Positions 8,708 through 18,191 of a stretch of DNA of 32,845 bases are shown here, one piece after another (the stretch's first letter is position 1; each line of letters starts with the position of its first letter). The stretch lies in the IMG/VR virus record IMGVR_UViG_3300032213_002561, positions 1-32,845 of that record. One strand, written 5' to 3'. The DNA is from a virus. The position numbers were made by a program, and so were the translations under genes. Below the pieces are notes generated by a model. That model saw only the letters and a program-made list of their open reading frames with translations. It was not told the DNA's origin and ran no database searches.

Positions 8708-9642
8708 TATCTATCTCCAAATACTGTAGCTGCAAAATTCCAAATTTTATGGGAATCAATTGTTGATGTGTAGTTAGCATTATTTACTTCATTAAATAGA
8801 AGTGCTGCTTGTGTTAATCTCATATCTGGCTGGATAAAGTTGTTTGATCCAGTGAATGTACCTTGTAGGTTATAGAACGAATTGTTTTCATTCCAGTGAT
8901 AGTTATTTGAGGTATCTGTCCAGAAATAGAATGTATTGCATAGTAGTACTACACAAGATTCTCCCGCATTTAATGTAAATGAACCTGAGATACCAGCATT
9001 TGTTGGGCTTCCGCCTGTATATGTTGCTAGGTTAGTCCATGACATACCGTTTGCTTGAGCATATTTTGTACCTGATGAATAAGTTGGTCTTCCTACTTGA
9101 AGCCCCGCCCCATCATATCCACTGCACCAGTATGTTGAAATTAATCCCCATACTGAAACTGTCTGTGCTGTTGAACCAAAGTTACGAATAAACATTACAC
9201 GGGATCCAAATGGTCCGTAGCATGTTGTTCTTGGGTGTGTATGCATGCGTGAGTTTGAAGTGCCGCACATATTATTTGTAGCAAAGTCTAGGCGCTTATA
9301 TGCTGCTGACCAGAATGACTTTCTATTTTCATTCATATTTCTATATCCACCTAGTGCATACCAGAATGCTCTTTCAGCATCCCATGGCTGTGTACCTGTT
9401 AGATATGTGTAAAAGTTTGTCCAGTCATCTGAGTTATCCCATGAGTAGTTGTTCATAAATGCATTACCACGGTGGTTTACAGAATAAATTGATGGGATAG
9501 AATATGGTCTTCTTGATCCATCAGTTACTTCTGGCATTACTGAGTTAAGTCCACTTTGAATTCCAAGTGTTTGTGCTGTGATACCTAGAGAGGTTTGTGT
9601 TACCCCCGTTGTTGGAATATATACATCTGAAAAATTTGGCAT
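8707..9642 (-). CDS. Putative receptor-binding tail protein, 311 aa
   Basis: I place the start at ATG 9642, overlapping the upstream stop as TAATG, which is the junction used repeatedly in this cluster. An in-frame ATG at 9657 would add MDTNL but has its purine tract directly against the codon. From 9642 the protein begins MPNFSDVYIPTTGV, aligning with the YxPG anchor of the two glycine-rich adhesins. The rest is rich in Trp, Asn, Tyr and Ser, with THPRTTCYGPFGSRVMFIRN in the middle and strands such as SFTLNAGESCVVLLC. No enzyme motif is seen. It is followed immediately by a chaperone gene, as receptor-binding fibres often are. Confidence 0.75.
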   Translation of the reverse strand: MPNFSDVYIPTTGVTQTSLGITAQTLGIQSGLNSVMPEVTDGSRRPYSIPSIYSVNHRGNAFMNNYSWDNSDDWTNFYTYLTGTQPWDAERAFWYALGGYRNMNENRKSFWSAAYKRLDFATNNMCGTSNSRMHTHPRTTCYGPFGSRVMFIRNFGSTAQTVSVWGLISTYWCSGYDGAGLQVGRPTYSSGTKYAQANGMSWTNLATYTGGSPTNAGISGSFTLNAGESCVVLLCNTFYFWTDTSNNYHWNENNSFYNLQGTFTGSNNFIQPDMRLTQAALLFNEVNNANYTSTIDSHKIWNFAATVFGDR

Positions 9643-10304
9643 TAGGTTAGTGTCCATCCTCTCACGGCATCTGAATAAACTAATGTCATTCTAGCTCCGT
9701 TAATATTAACTACAAGGTTTTCTGCAAGACCTTGGATTTTTTGTGAATTTCTTCCGACTGTCCAGTTAGTTGTTGCTGCTGCACCAGTCATATCGATTAG
9801 CTGAACTTGGTATCCTAGTGTTGGGTTTAATGGGAGAGTAATTGTAATTCCACCTTGATTAACAAATATTCTATCATTATTTAAAGCAGTAGTGCTTGTT
9901 GTTGCGATTTTCCATGACGAGGGAACTGTTGACAAAGATGTCTGAAGAGCAGATACTGTAGATTGAAGTGTTGTATATTGAGCCGAGTTAGTGCTAACAA
10001 ATCCTTCTACGTTTGTAACCTTACCTTGAAGGGTTGTTATATTTGATTCTGCTGTTGTTAATCTTGTACCATTTGTTGATCCAGCAAATGCTGTAATTGC
10101 TGCATCTTTAGCTGTATTAATAGTTGCAATTCCATCAATAACAGAATTATTAATATCTGCAACTCCTAGAGTATTACCCATTGCATTTAATGCCGCTCCA
10201 ACTAGTTGAAGATCATTTGCAGATAAAGATCCGCTATTCATTAAAGCAGTTGCTGCTGTTTTAAACTGACCTATCTGAGTACTTAATGATGAGTAATCTG
10301 GCAT
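9642..10304 (-). CDS. Tail-fibre protein: MPDY anchor, coiled coil and C-terminal beta domain, 220 aa
   Basis: The first 55 residues (MPDYSSLSTQIGQFKT ... MGNTLGVADI) match the 110-aa protein at 7930. Residues about 60-130 form a helical stalk with heptad-like spacing (LTTAESNITTLQGKVTNVEG). The last 85 residues have ITITLPLNPTLGYQVQLIDMTG, WTVGRNSQKIQG and a final RGWTLT, matching the small C-terminal beta domain widely found in phage fibres, in which a time- or index-independent strand set closes on GW. A complete short fibre, probably trimeric. The SD is AGGCG. Confidence 0.8.
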   Translation of the reverse strand: MPDYSSLSTQIGQFKTAATALMNSGSLSANDLQLVGAALNAMGNTLGVADINNSVIDGIATINTAKDAAITAFAGSTNGTRLTTAESNITTLQGKVTNVEGFVSTNSAQYTTLQSTVSALQTSLSTVPSSWKIATTSTTALNNDRIFVNQGGITITLPLNPTLGYQVQLIDMTGAAATTNWTVGRNSQKIQGLAENLVVNINGARMTLVYSDAVRGWTLT

Positions 10305-10307
10305 TTT

Positions 10308-13300
10308 TTACGCCTGTGCTTCCGTCCATGACAGCGTAGCTGAAATATTAGCCGCTGATGAACCAAGGTTAGTTGCAAGAATTGTCAAGATATCTGGAGC
10401 ATTTGGGAAACCTGGGCAAGCCGTACTTCCATCTCCATTTAGAATTGAGTTTCCTAGGTCACGAGCTTTTGTAAGATCTACACGAGTAACTGAGTAGTTA
10501 GTACCACCAGCGTTATCTGTATAGAATGCAAACACACGGTCACCTCCAGAAACTGTATTTGTAGGTGAGAGAACTGGAGAACCAGTTGTTCCTGTTCCAT
10601 CATGGTAAATAATTTGAGCAAGTGATCCTGAACCCACTCTATTGTTTGCCCATGCATCAGGAATTGTCACACCGTTAAGAGACTGTGCATTCAAAATTCC
10701 TTCAATCAAGAACTGACCCTGTGAAAGGATGTTAATATTAAAGAGCTTTAGCTGCATGTTATTTGATAATTCACGAAGACCAAAGTTACGTCCAGTACCA
10801 TTATCTACAGAAGGTGCCACTCTAAGAGAAATTAGAGGACGTGCCTGCTGTGTAGCACCGAATGTCTGAACAACTGCACCGTTAGGGTTAACTGATTGTG
10901 ATACTTCATCGGCTTGTGCAACTGCATAAGAAATTGTATTTGTACTTACATTGCTTACAAGGAATGTTCCATTGTAATAACTTGATGTAAGTGCTGATCC
11001 AGTTGCTGCCTGAAACGGTATATTTGTTGATGTCTTGCTATAAAGTATTGTTGTAGATGTTACACCTGTAATAGTATAGGTACCATTAAATACGGCATCT
11101 ACACCTGAAATTGTAACAGTCTGTCCAGCTCTATGCTTATGTGCAACAGATGTTGTTAAGCTTGCTGTATTTGATGTAAGTTGCTTATAAGTAATTACAG
11201 ATATATCATCTACTCCTGAAATTGTTGCATTGTAACCTGCAAGTAATGAGTGTGGTGCAGATGTTGTAATTGTTGCAACACCTGATGTTCTTACTCTAGA
11301 TACGACTGTTGCTGAAACAGATCCAGAACCACCAACCTGTAGGTAACGCTGCATACCAGCTGTAAAGATGAAGGAAGCATCATCATCAAAGCCTCCGTCC
11401 ATAATTACTGAAGATCCCCAGTGGCTCATGACTGGAGCACATTCTTGGGAAATAACCTGTACTGAAACCTGAGCAGAACCTGAACCGCCAGGAATTGTTG
11501 CGTCTGGTCTAAATGTTGCTGCTACGTAAGTACCATTCAGGCTATATGCTGAGCCCGAATAATATGTCACATAAGGCTGTCTACGAATAAGATTCATAGC
11601 ATAACCCTTTGCTGTATTGTTATAAGCACCAATTGATGTATAACGTGCAATTTCTACATAGTTTTCATCTTGAATTCTAATATAACCATCAGATGGCCAG
11701 TAATCAACATTATCAACATACATAACTGTATCTTGTGGAAGAAGATTTGATCCTCTTACTGCAGTTCCTCCAGCTACAAGCTTTGAGAACTTTGTTGGCT
11801 CATTAATTGCTTCATATCTAGCAGGCAAGTTACCTGATCTCTGATATGCTGCTAAGTTAATATTGTTATTTGAAATCTCATGGCACCAGGTAATCTTTCC
11901 ACCCTGTCCTCTAAATCCATATCTAATTGTTCCAGCTCCATACCATGAATAGTCAATGTATGTCATCTGCATCTTTGAAGAATCAAACTTGTGTCCTGAA
12001 GGACCAGTTCCATCAAACTTGTCTAAGTTCCACTCTGATTGAGGAACCTTAATAATCTGTACCTTACGAACCTTAACGTTTGGCTGTGTCGCTCCACGGT
12101 AAGCTGGTGCAATTGTCATAGATGTATCTGATGCAATTTGAAGGACTCTATAAGTCTGTCCACGAATTACAATCTTATCTCCTGAAACTAGTTGCTTTCT
12201 AAAAATTGTGTCTGTTCCTGTAACTGTAGAGTTGTACTTTGTTACTCCAATAAATCCTCTAAGTGTTGATGTTGACCATTGACGGCAAGCAAAAATTCCA
12301 GAACCATCATACTCAAAAAAGAAACCATCCTGCTCTGAATATAGGCCTGCTCTAGTTGATGCACCCTTCCAGCGGTAAGCGGTAACAAATACGTTAACTC
12401 CACCTGGGATTTGATCAATTGCTGATAGTGTATTTGTAAATACTACTGTATATCTAAATGTTGTAGCATCAATAATAGCTGTTACAAGGTGAATGCCATT
12501 AAATGGATTATAGGTTCCTGAAACCTCAACACCTTCAATCTTTACATAAGCTCCTGGTTGTAAGTTGTGAGAAGCATTTGTTGTAACTGTAATATTTTGT
12601 GATCCTGGAACAAGTCCTGTTGATGCAATATATTCAGCTTGGAATGTTGGTGTAAACTTTGTTCCTGTTGAGAACTGAATTGACTTACCTGACTGGTATC
12701 TAAAGAATCTACGTGTTTGACGCATTGTCTGTGTTCCGCAAACGTTATTACCTGTTGAAAGAATAACTCCACCATCATGTGGTCTATGGTTTACGTAGCC
12801 TTCTGGCTTTGCATATACACCTTGTGCTGTTGTATTAATTGGATTATTAATTTGTCCAGCTGCGTAAAATGACATTGAGTTTGGTGTATCTACTGTATCA
12901 ATAAAGAAGCTTCCGTAGAAATTGCTTCCTTCTTTTTGTGTAATAAGAATTGGTGTGCCTGGAAGAAGTCCGTGTGGCTTTGGTGAAACAATTGTAATTC
13001 TTGATGGAGTTGCCTGATCTGATACTGCAGAAAAAGCTCCTAGGTTTCCAACCACTCCGCCCATGATGTGAGCATTATCAAAAATACCTCCACCATAAAT
13101 AGATGTTAATGTTCCGTCAATAATATTTCCGCTTACAATACCCTTTGCTGTGTACTCAAATGTATTTGCTCCTGTTGGAGTACACAAGAATGTTCCGTCT
13201 GCATTATCTGTTGTTGTTTCTTGAACAGAAATAACATCTCCTGCAGAAAGTCCGTGTGGAGAGTTACATGTTACTGTAATCTTTGAAAATCTTGATGATG

Positions 13301-13796
13301 TTGCTGTTCCATCTCCAACTACAAGCTGAAGATCAAGTGCATTTCCTCCAGAAGATCTTCCGTAGAAGCCTGGATAGTTTTGAATCATTGTAAGTGTTTC
13401 CCACTTAGAGTTCTGAATACCGTACTCAAAGTCAGTATCAATAAGAGACTTAGGGTTAGCTGTACGAAGCTTTCCTACAGCATCAACCATATAGTCTGCT
13501 GGCTCAAATCTTTCATTATTTTCATCATAGACAATTTGGAACTTATCTGTTGAAAGCATGTCTGCCGTATTGTACTTTAGAACAAGGATTGTAGAGCCAT
13601 GTGAGGCATCTGTAGTATTATCTAGGGTATGGCTATATAGACCTAGTGATGGGTCTGCAAAATTGTAAACAATCTTATTTGCTGTTGTGTTAGTAATTAA
13701 TAACAACTTGTTTTGATGAATAAGTTGTGGAATTGTCAAAGTACCTGTAAGTGGTGCAAATGTAATTCCTGTTAGGTTTAAAATTTTTCTTGCCAT
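10308..13796 (-). CDS. Large virion structural protein, 1162 aa
   Basis: The N-terminal 100 residues form a beta domain. Then SLIDTDFEYGIQNSKWETL and YPGFYGR occur at about 117-146, and RPHDGGVILSTG with QTRRFFRYQSGKSIQFSTGT at about 338-378. I associate these signatures with very large structural (baseplate or tail) proteins of T4-like cyanophages and related marine phages. Between and after them are at least four FCCH-like beta modules with the pattern -ITV--SPHGL-AG--I-I-G-...-GT------T--F-Y (about 171-217, 266-312, 400-452, and two around 830-930). The C-terminus is a beta-rich adhesin-like end. It is the longest gene here. SD AGGAGA. Probably baseplate-associated; the exact position in the virion is unknown. 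Confidence 0.85.
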   Translation of the reverse strand: MARKILNLTGITFAPLTGTLTIPQLIHQNKLLLITNTTANKIVYNFADPSLGLYSHTLDNTTDASHGSTILVLKYNTADMLSTDKFQIVYDENNERFEPADYMVDAVGKLRTANPKSLIDTDFEYGIQNSKWETLTMIQNYPGFYGRSSGGNALDLQLVVGDGTATSSRFSKITVTCNSPHGLSAGDVISVQETTTDNADGTFLCTPTGANTFEYTAKGIVSGNIIDGTLTSIYGGGIFDNAHIMGGVVGNLGAFSAVSDQATPSRITIVSPKPHGLLPGTPILITQKEGSNFYGSFFIDTVDTPNSMSFYAAGQINNPINTTAQGVYAKPEGYVNHRPHDGGVILSTGNNVCGTQTMRQTRRFFRYQSGKSIQFSTGTKFTPTFQAEYIASTGLVPGSQNITVTTNASHNLQPGAYVKIEGVEVSGTYNPFNGIHLVTAIIDATTFRYTVVFTNTLSAIDQIPGGVNVFVTAYRWKGASTRAGLYSEQDGFFFEYDGSGIFACRQWSTSTLRGFIGVTKYNSTVTGTDTIFRKQLVSGDKIVIRGQTYRVLQIASDTSMTIAPAYRGATQPNVKVRKVQIIKVPQSEWNLDKFDGTGPSGHKFDSSKMQMTYIDYSWYGAGTIRYGFRGQGGKITWCHEISNNNINLAAYQRSGNLPARYEAINEPTKFSKLVAGGTAVRGSNLLPQDTVMYVDNVDYWPSDGYIRIQDENYVEIARYTSIGAYNNTAKGYAMNLIRRQPYVTYYSGSAYSLNGTYVAATFRPDATIPGGSGSAQVSVQVISQECAPVMSHWGSSVIMDGGFDDDASFIFTAGMQRYLQVGGSGSVSATVVSRVRTSGVATITTSAPHSLLAGYNATISGVDDISVITYKQLTSNTASLTTSVAHKHRAGQTVTISGVDAVFNGTYTITGVTSTTILYSKTSTNIPFQAATGSALTSSYYNGTFLVSNVSTNTISYAVAQADEVSQSVNPNGAVVQTFGATQQARPLISLRVAPSVDNGTGRNFGLRELSNNMQLKLFNINILSQGQFLIEGILNAQSLNGVTIPDAWANNRVGSGSLAQIIYHDGTGTTGSPVLSPTNTVSGGDRVFAFYTDNAGGTNYSVTRVDLTKARDLGNSILNGDGSTACPGFPNAPDILTILATNLGSSAANISATLSWTEAQA

Positions 13797-13808
13797 AGTT
13801 TTTGTCTC

Positions 13809-14429
13809 CTAGAATATCATGCTTGTTGCTAAAAGTGTTGCATTGTTTTGTGACATATTTGTTAAGAACTCGTACTTTGGATAGTATACACCAAGATTTA
13901 GTATCTGGTCTGCCTTCCAGCTATTTAGTTCTGTTATTACATTTTGTACTGCAGTTTCTCCCGCTGGTCCTGTTGCTCCAGTTGGGCCAGTAATACCTTG
14001 TGTACCAGCTGTTCCTACTGGGCCCTTTAAGTTTCCTTGAAGTACCCATGTAGTGTTTGAAGAGTTATATTGGAAATAATCTCCAGTTGTTGTATTTAAA
14101 TATGTGTCTAGTCCTAGCTTGCTTGCTGGATTTTGTGATGTTGGATTAGCGATTCCTGTATATGTATAAGAACCTCTTTGTCCCGCCACACCTTGAGATC
14201 CTGCAGCTCCTGCAGCACCAGTTGGTCCTGCTGGAATCTGAAAATTAAATATTGCAGCAGATGATGTTCCACCATTTATAATTGATGCTGCTGTTCCTGC
14301 TGCAACAGTTGTTACTGTTCCTACAGAAATAGTTGCTGCTGGACCTGTAGGTCCTGTTGCACCTTGGGGTCCTGGTCTTGAGCCAGCAACGGTTACCCAT
14401 GCTGTACCATTCCATCTTTTTAATGACAT
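13809..14429 (-). CDS. Collagen-like tail-fibre protein, 206 aa
   Basis: Starts MSLKRWNGTAWVTVAGSRPG, so it opens on a module-A-like WNGTAW motif. It continues with [11 protein letters not shown], a module-B copy (ISVGTVTTVAAGTAASIIN ... FNFQIPAGPTG), and two more collagen-like tracts at about 88-105 and 140-160. A non-collagen C-terminus (about 160-206) ends YYPKYEFLTNMSQNN. Module B is the same unit found three times in the 734-aa protein. The gene has its own extended -10 (TGGTATACT) and a strong SD AGGAGGG. A probable fibre stalk. Confidence 0.85.
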   Translation of the reverse strand: MSLKRWNGTAWVTVAGSRPGPQGATGPTGPAATISVGTVTTVAAGTAASIINGGTSSAAIFNFQIPAGPTGAAGAAGSQGVAGQRGSYTYTGIANPTSQNPASKLGLDTYLNTTTGDYFQYNSSNTTWVLQGNLKGPVGTAGTQGITGPTGATGPAGETAVQNVITELNSWKADQILNLGVYYPKYEFLTNMSQNNATLLATSMIF

Positions 14430-14450
14430 ATTATGACCCTCCTATCCTAA

Positions 14451-14459
14451 AGTATACCA
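14451..14459 (-). promoter_or_regulatory. Extended -10 promoter (TGGTATACT)
   Basis: The minus-strand TGGTATACT lies between the stop of the 896-aa fibre gene and the collagen-like gene at 13809-14429. The predicted start near 14444 gives a leader of about 15 nt containing AGGAGGG. No clear -35 box is present. Confidence 0.5.
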
Positions 14460-14465
14460 GAATGC

Positions 14466-17156
14466 TTATTCAAATCCCATCCAGGCTAAAGCTTTTAAAT
14501 CTTCAAATACTGTTGAATTTGAAGAAATAATATTGTTTATATTAGATGCGGTTACTATTGCTAACCACTGGCCTTGGCTTCTTACGTAAGCCAGCCCGCT
14601 TGATGCGTCTGAAGCAACATAGCCATTTGGGGCATTAACTGGAAAATCTGCAACAGTTGCATAGTTAGTAAATGTTAAATCTTTATAATAACTTGGAGAT
14701 TCATTTTCATTTATGTCTACCCATAATTGAACGTTATTTGGATTAGGAGCTGTTGCACCAAATTCTACAATTGCGCCATCGTAATCGTCTGTATCAATCC
14801 AAAGTTCTCCTGCATAAGAAGGTGTACCTGGTTCGTTTGCGCTATAAATTAATTCTTGAATTGGTTCAACATTATCTACCCAAAATTCATATTGTGCTGG
14901 ATCTGGTGCAACCCCACCTGTATAAAATTGATTAAATGGAGTATCAATATCATCAACATCAATCCATAAATCTCCTGATGCTGTTGCTCCACTTGGTGGG
15001 GCAACTAGACCAACAAAAAATGTGCTAGGTGGTGCAGTTTCATCTGTTGGAATTAATGTTAATCCTCCACCGCCACCGCCAGAACCTTGAATATCCTGCC
15101 AGAGTAAGCCATCCCAAACTTTTAATTTGTCTAGTGGCTTATTATAATAAATTTGTCCATGAACTGGTGAGGCTGGTGGTGCATCTAAACCAATAATCAC
15201 ACCATTTGTGTATGTGTTTTTAGAAGTCCATGTATTTGTTGTAGATAAAGATAAATCAGAAGATACGTATTGCCATGTAGAAGATTGTGCACTCCAAACC
15301 TTTAATGCTTTTGTGCTACCACTTCTAAATTCATTAGAGTCAAACCAAAATGTTCCATCTGCTGGAGAGGCTGGAGCATCGTCTGACATAATAGCTTTTG
15401 ATGGCGGAATAACTGTTTCTAAAATTAAATGGTTTGTAGCATCATCATAAGTAGCAGTAATATTAGGATTTAGGCCGTGTGTAAATAGTGGTGCAATATA
15501 GTCTTGGGCTTGTTCTTGTGTTAATTGTGCTGTAACAGCAAGGTTAATTCTATTTGATGTATCGTCATATGTTGCAGTTACATTAGAGTGCCCTGCATGT
15601 GTAAATAAGCTTGCTACTGAATCTTGAGCAGCCTCTGTAAATCCTGGAAGATTTGCTGTAGTTATTTCAAAATTTAATTTACCTGTTGGGTCATCATAAG
15701 TAACAGCAAGACCTGTTGATTCAGTATTTCCAGATACCATACCTCCGACTACATCTTGAATTCTTTCATCTGTATCGGAAAGTGCTAAATATGTACTGGC
15801 TGCAGTAGTTATATTAAGCTTTGTAGCTAAAGCACTTGTTATTGTTGTTACAAAATTAGCATCGTCTCCGATTGCTGCAGCTATTTCATTTAAAGTATCA
15901 AGTAGTGCTGGTGCCCCATCTACAAGATTAGATATTGCTGTATTAACATATGCTCGATCTGCAATTACAGATGTATCAACTGCTAAAGTTATTGTATTTG
16001 CGGCATCATTATATGTTTTAGTTATTCCATTGCCTGCTGTTAAAGATGTGGCAATTGCATCCATTACTTCTTCGTCATCATAGTTAGCACTTAAGCTTAA
16101 TGTTGCATTTGTATCATTATATGAGACTGTTATATTGTAGTGAGTTCCATCTGTAATTAATTTTGCCGCTACGTCTTGTATTTTTTCATCTATATTTAAT
16201 TGAGATGCAGGAACGTAGCCACTTGCATCAAGTTCTGCAACTCCATCTGCATTTCCTAGTAGCGATAAAGGAATATAAGTATTTGCTGCAGTATTTCCTA
16301 AACCAGATACAGCAGAATCTACATATGACTTTGATGCTATTGTATTTGTGTTTGTCCATAGGCCAGTTGTTGCGTTATATATTAATACTTCGCCTGTAGC
16401 TGGAGCAGTTATATTAACATTATGAAGTTCTTCTATTTCAAAGCCATTTTGAACCCTAACAAATATTTCACCATTATTTGCATTTGCTCTTGTAACTATA
16501 CCTATAAAGACTAGATGATTTGGAGCTTTTGGCTTATTGGCTAATCCATATATTAATGTTCCTGTAGGTCCAAGCCATACTGGATCTCCCGCTACCGCCC
16601 CATTTGTATTTAGACCTGAAAGCAATCCTTCTGTAATGACAAAGCCGTTTGTGTTTACGTTTAAATTTTGAGCAAGCAGTCCTAAAGTTTTTGAAGACGT
16701 AGATTCTGAAGCATTGCTAGCTTTTGTAACAATCATATTTGTTCCGTTAGCAGAACTTACATATACTGGTGTTCCAGCAACTAAACCTTCTCCTGCCCGA
16801 ACTGTATGCTTAACAGTAGATGTGTATTCGGCGGAAGGTGCATTTGAAACAGTTAAGACAAGTTTATTTGCTATATCATTATACGTAACGCTTACGTTAG
16901 AATGATCAGCATGATCTAAAAGCGCTGCCGCTAAATCTTGAACCTCTTCCCCGTCTAGAAAGTTTAGTTCTAATTGTTTTACTTTATAATCAAGGGAATT
17001 TGGGTCGGTAGAATTATTAACACCAACCTTTGTTTCAAGGGCTTCTATTGCATCATTTGCATTGGCATGTTGGGCAGCATGGGATACGGTTTGTACTGAA
17101 TCCGTGGATTGCGGATTTACAAAGTCATCCTTAGAGGTTGGAAATGAGGTTGCCAT
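14466..17156 (-). CDS. Long modular tail-fibre protein, 896 aa
   Basis: Built from repeated units with SVTYNDIANKLVLTV or TATYDDTSNRINLAV type strands (at about 88-104, 342-357, 378-395, 484-499, 527-542, 566-581) separated by helical DLAAALLDHADH-like segments. This is a stalk design seen in marine phage fibres. At about 276-320 it carries YVDSAVSGLGNTAANTYIPL and GNADGVAELD, nearly identical to a block in the 382-aa fibre at 20030. Residues 590-800 contain P-SPADGTFWFDSN and LWIDVDD repeats. No SD is present; a TATAAT box lies 7 nt before the ATG, so the message may be nearly leaderless. Structural fibre, tip unknown. Confidence 0.85.
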   Translation of the reverse strand: MATSFPTSKDDFVNPQSTDSVQTVSHAAQHANANDAIEALETKVGVNNSTDPNSLDYKVKQLELNFLDGEEVQDLAAALLDHADHSNVSVTYNDIANKLVLTVSNAPSAEYTSTVKHTVRAGEGLVAGTPVYVSSANGTNMIVTKASNASESTSSKTLGLLAQNLNVNTNGFVITEGLLSGLNTNGAVAGDPVWLGPTGTLIYGLANKPKAPNHLVFIGIVTRANANNGEIFVRVQNGFEIEELHNVNITAPATGEVLIYNATTGLWTNTNTIASKSYVDSAVSGLGNTAANTYIPLSLLGNADGVAELDASGYVPASQLNIDEKIQDVAAKLITDGTHYNITVSYNDTNATLSLSANYDDEEVMDAIATSLTAGNGITKTYNDAANTITLAVDTSVIADRAYVNTAISNLVDGAPALLDTLNEIAAAIGDDANFVTTITSALATKLNITTAASTYLALSDTDERIQDVVGGMVSGNTESTGLAVTYDDPTGKLNFEITTANLPGFTEAAQDSVASLFTHAGHSNVTATYDDTSNRINLAVTAQLTQEQAQDYIAPLFTHGLNPNITATYDDATNHLILETVIPPSKAIMSDDAPASPADGTFWFDSNEFRSGSTKALKVWSAQSSTWQYVSSDLSLSTTNTWTSKNTYTNGVIIGLDAPPASPVHGQIYYNKPLDKLKVWDGLLWQDIQGSGGGGGGLTLIPTDETAPPSTFFVGLVAPPSGATASGDLWIDVDDIDTPFNQFYTGGVAPDPAQYEFWVDNVEPIQELIYSANEPGTPSYAGELWIDTDDYDGAIVEFGATAPNPNNVQLWVDINENESPSYYKDLTFTNYATVADFPVNAPNGYVASDASSGLAYVRSQGQWLAIVTASNINNIISSNSTVFEDLKALAWMGFE

Positions 17157-17163
17157 ATATTAT

Positions 17164-17169
17164 ATTATA
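17164..17169 (-). promoter_or_regulatory. -10 box (TATAAT) just upstream of the 896-aa fibre gene
   Basis: The minus-strand GGGTATAAT is followed by 7 nt and then the ATG at 17156. Transcription would begin at or one base before the start codon. No SD precedes the gene, which fits. No -35 box is recognised. Confidence 0.45.
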
Positions 17170-17177
17170 CCCCCTGG

Positions 17178-17915
17178 TTAGTTATAGTTCTTACGGTTCC
17201 AGTATTTCTTTTTATAGTACCCAACTTCAGATCTATCTATTTTCCCATCAAAAAAAGTTCTTGCCTGAAGAACTTTGCTTATGCTCATTGACCAAGACTC
17301 TCTTTTATAAGGAAATACATGTGCAAAAGGAGTTCCTTTTGGTATTACACCACTCCATCCCTTTTCAAAAAAGAATGGAATATTTCCTGGAGGAACCCAT
17401 CCGTCACTATCAATTATTGCAGATAATGTAGTGAATGGTAAATCTAGTCTATTAAATGGATGAGTAATTAAAACAGAGTATCCTCTTGGAACTTTAATTC
17501 CCCACTTTCCAATCCATGTGTAATGGTTTTTTAAATATCCTACTGGTCTAGGTATTGTAGATCCGCTTGTTGAAACTCTTTCGCCTACAATCATGCTCTG
17601 TATATTATTGCTTTTTGTATCATGAGCGTGTTTATTTTGTTTAATTTTTGGTAAAAAGGACCCATCTTCTTGAAGATCTCCATCTTCAATTATTACTACG
17701 CCTTTTTTCTGAGTTACTCTTATATCTTCCCAGGTTGTTAATGCGTATCCTGAAAGCATAACGTCTAAAAATGGCACACATGTTTTTAAAGCCGCCACTT
17801 TATTATTATCGTACATTTCTCCATCTTTATACCATTGAGGTATGTGATTTTTTATTGGAGTTGGAGCAAGGATATTTTCAAAACCTTGGTATGGAACAAA
17901 TTTAATTTTTTTCAA
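17178..17915 (-). CDS. Conserved phage protein, paralogue of the gene at 29785 (245 aa)
   Basis: Shares a conserved framework with the 248-aa protein at 29785-30531: an N-terminal NHIPQWYKD (HFMPQWFKD there), TCVPFLDVMLSGYALTTWED in place of SFPDYFSLGYILPMW, then VPRGYSVLITHPFN (TPKGWSVLQLPLF), IIDSD (VIDTD), and IPKGTPFAHVFPYKRES (INRGDPFALYIPYQRDS). The strand-rich C-terminal half with PKG---L--P and GTPFA---P resembles a small barrel. It may correspond to the DUF6065-type phage family, an assignment I make from memory with low certainty. The start is TTG with TAGGT upstream; no ATG fits. Function unknown. Confidence 0.75.
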   Translation of the reverse strand: MKKIKFVPYQGFENILAPTPIKNHIPQWYKDGEMYDNNKVAALKTCVPFLDVMLSGYALTTWEDIRVTQKKGVVIIEDGDLQEDGSFLPKIKQNKHAHDTKSNNIQSMIVGERVSTSGSTIPRPVGYLKNHYTWIGKWGIKVPRGYSVLITHPFNRLDLPFTTLSAIIDSDGWVPPGNIPFFFEKGWSGVIPKGTPFAHVFPYKRESWSMSISKVLQARTFFDGKIDRSEVGYYKKKYWNRKNYN

Positions 17916-17921
17916 TTTTAC

Positions 17922-18191
17922 CTACTCGGCTGGTGTAAAAGTTGTTCCATCGTAGTTCCAGCCAGATGTGATCGCAACTTGAGTTGACCCATCTGCTGTT
18001 TGTACGTCTGGAAAATTAATATTTGTAAAATCAACAACTGTTGGATTGCTCATAATTATTGACCATAGTCTCTCATTTGTCTGCAATGTTTCGACAACTT
18101 TTCCATCAATAACATAAGCTATTCGAAATGTATTGTCTGCTGGTATTTCAGATGGTGTTTGTGCCGCTAACCAATTTTGATATTGTGTCAT
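17922..18191 (-). CDS. Small phage protein of unknown function, 89 aa
   Basis: Starts MTQYQNWLAAQTPSEI. The core is FRIAYVIDGKVVETLQTNERLWSIIMS and the end WNYDGTTFTPAE. A short strand pair (IAYVIDGKVVETL) followed by a helix and a closing W-YDG--F-P motif resembles small proteins next to phage fibre genes. It overlaps the downstream 80-aa gene by 4 nt (ATGA) and is thus part of a tightly coupled group 17178-20030. Function unknown. Confidence 0.7.
   Translation of the reverse strand: MTQYQNWLAAQTPSEIPADNTFRIAYVIDGKVVETLQTNERLWSIIMSNPTVVDFTNINFPDVQTADGSTQVAITSGWNYDGTTFTPAE

Noticed and set aside
9643-9657. Earlier ATG at 9657 for the 311-aa adhesin
   Set aside because: The purine-rich tract abuts the codon, and the TAATG overlap at 9642 gives the shared YxPG N-terminus in register with paralogues.
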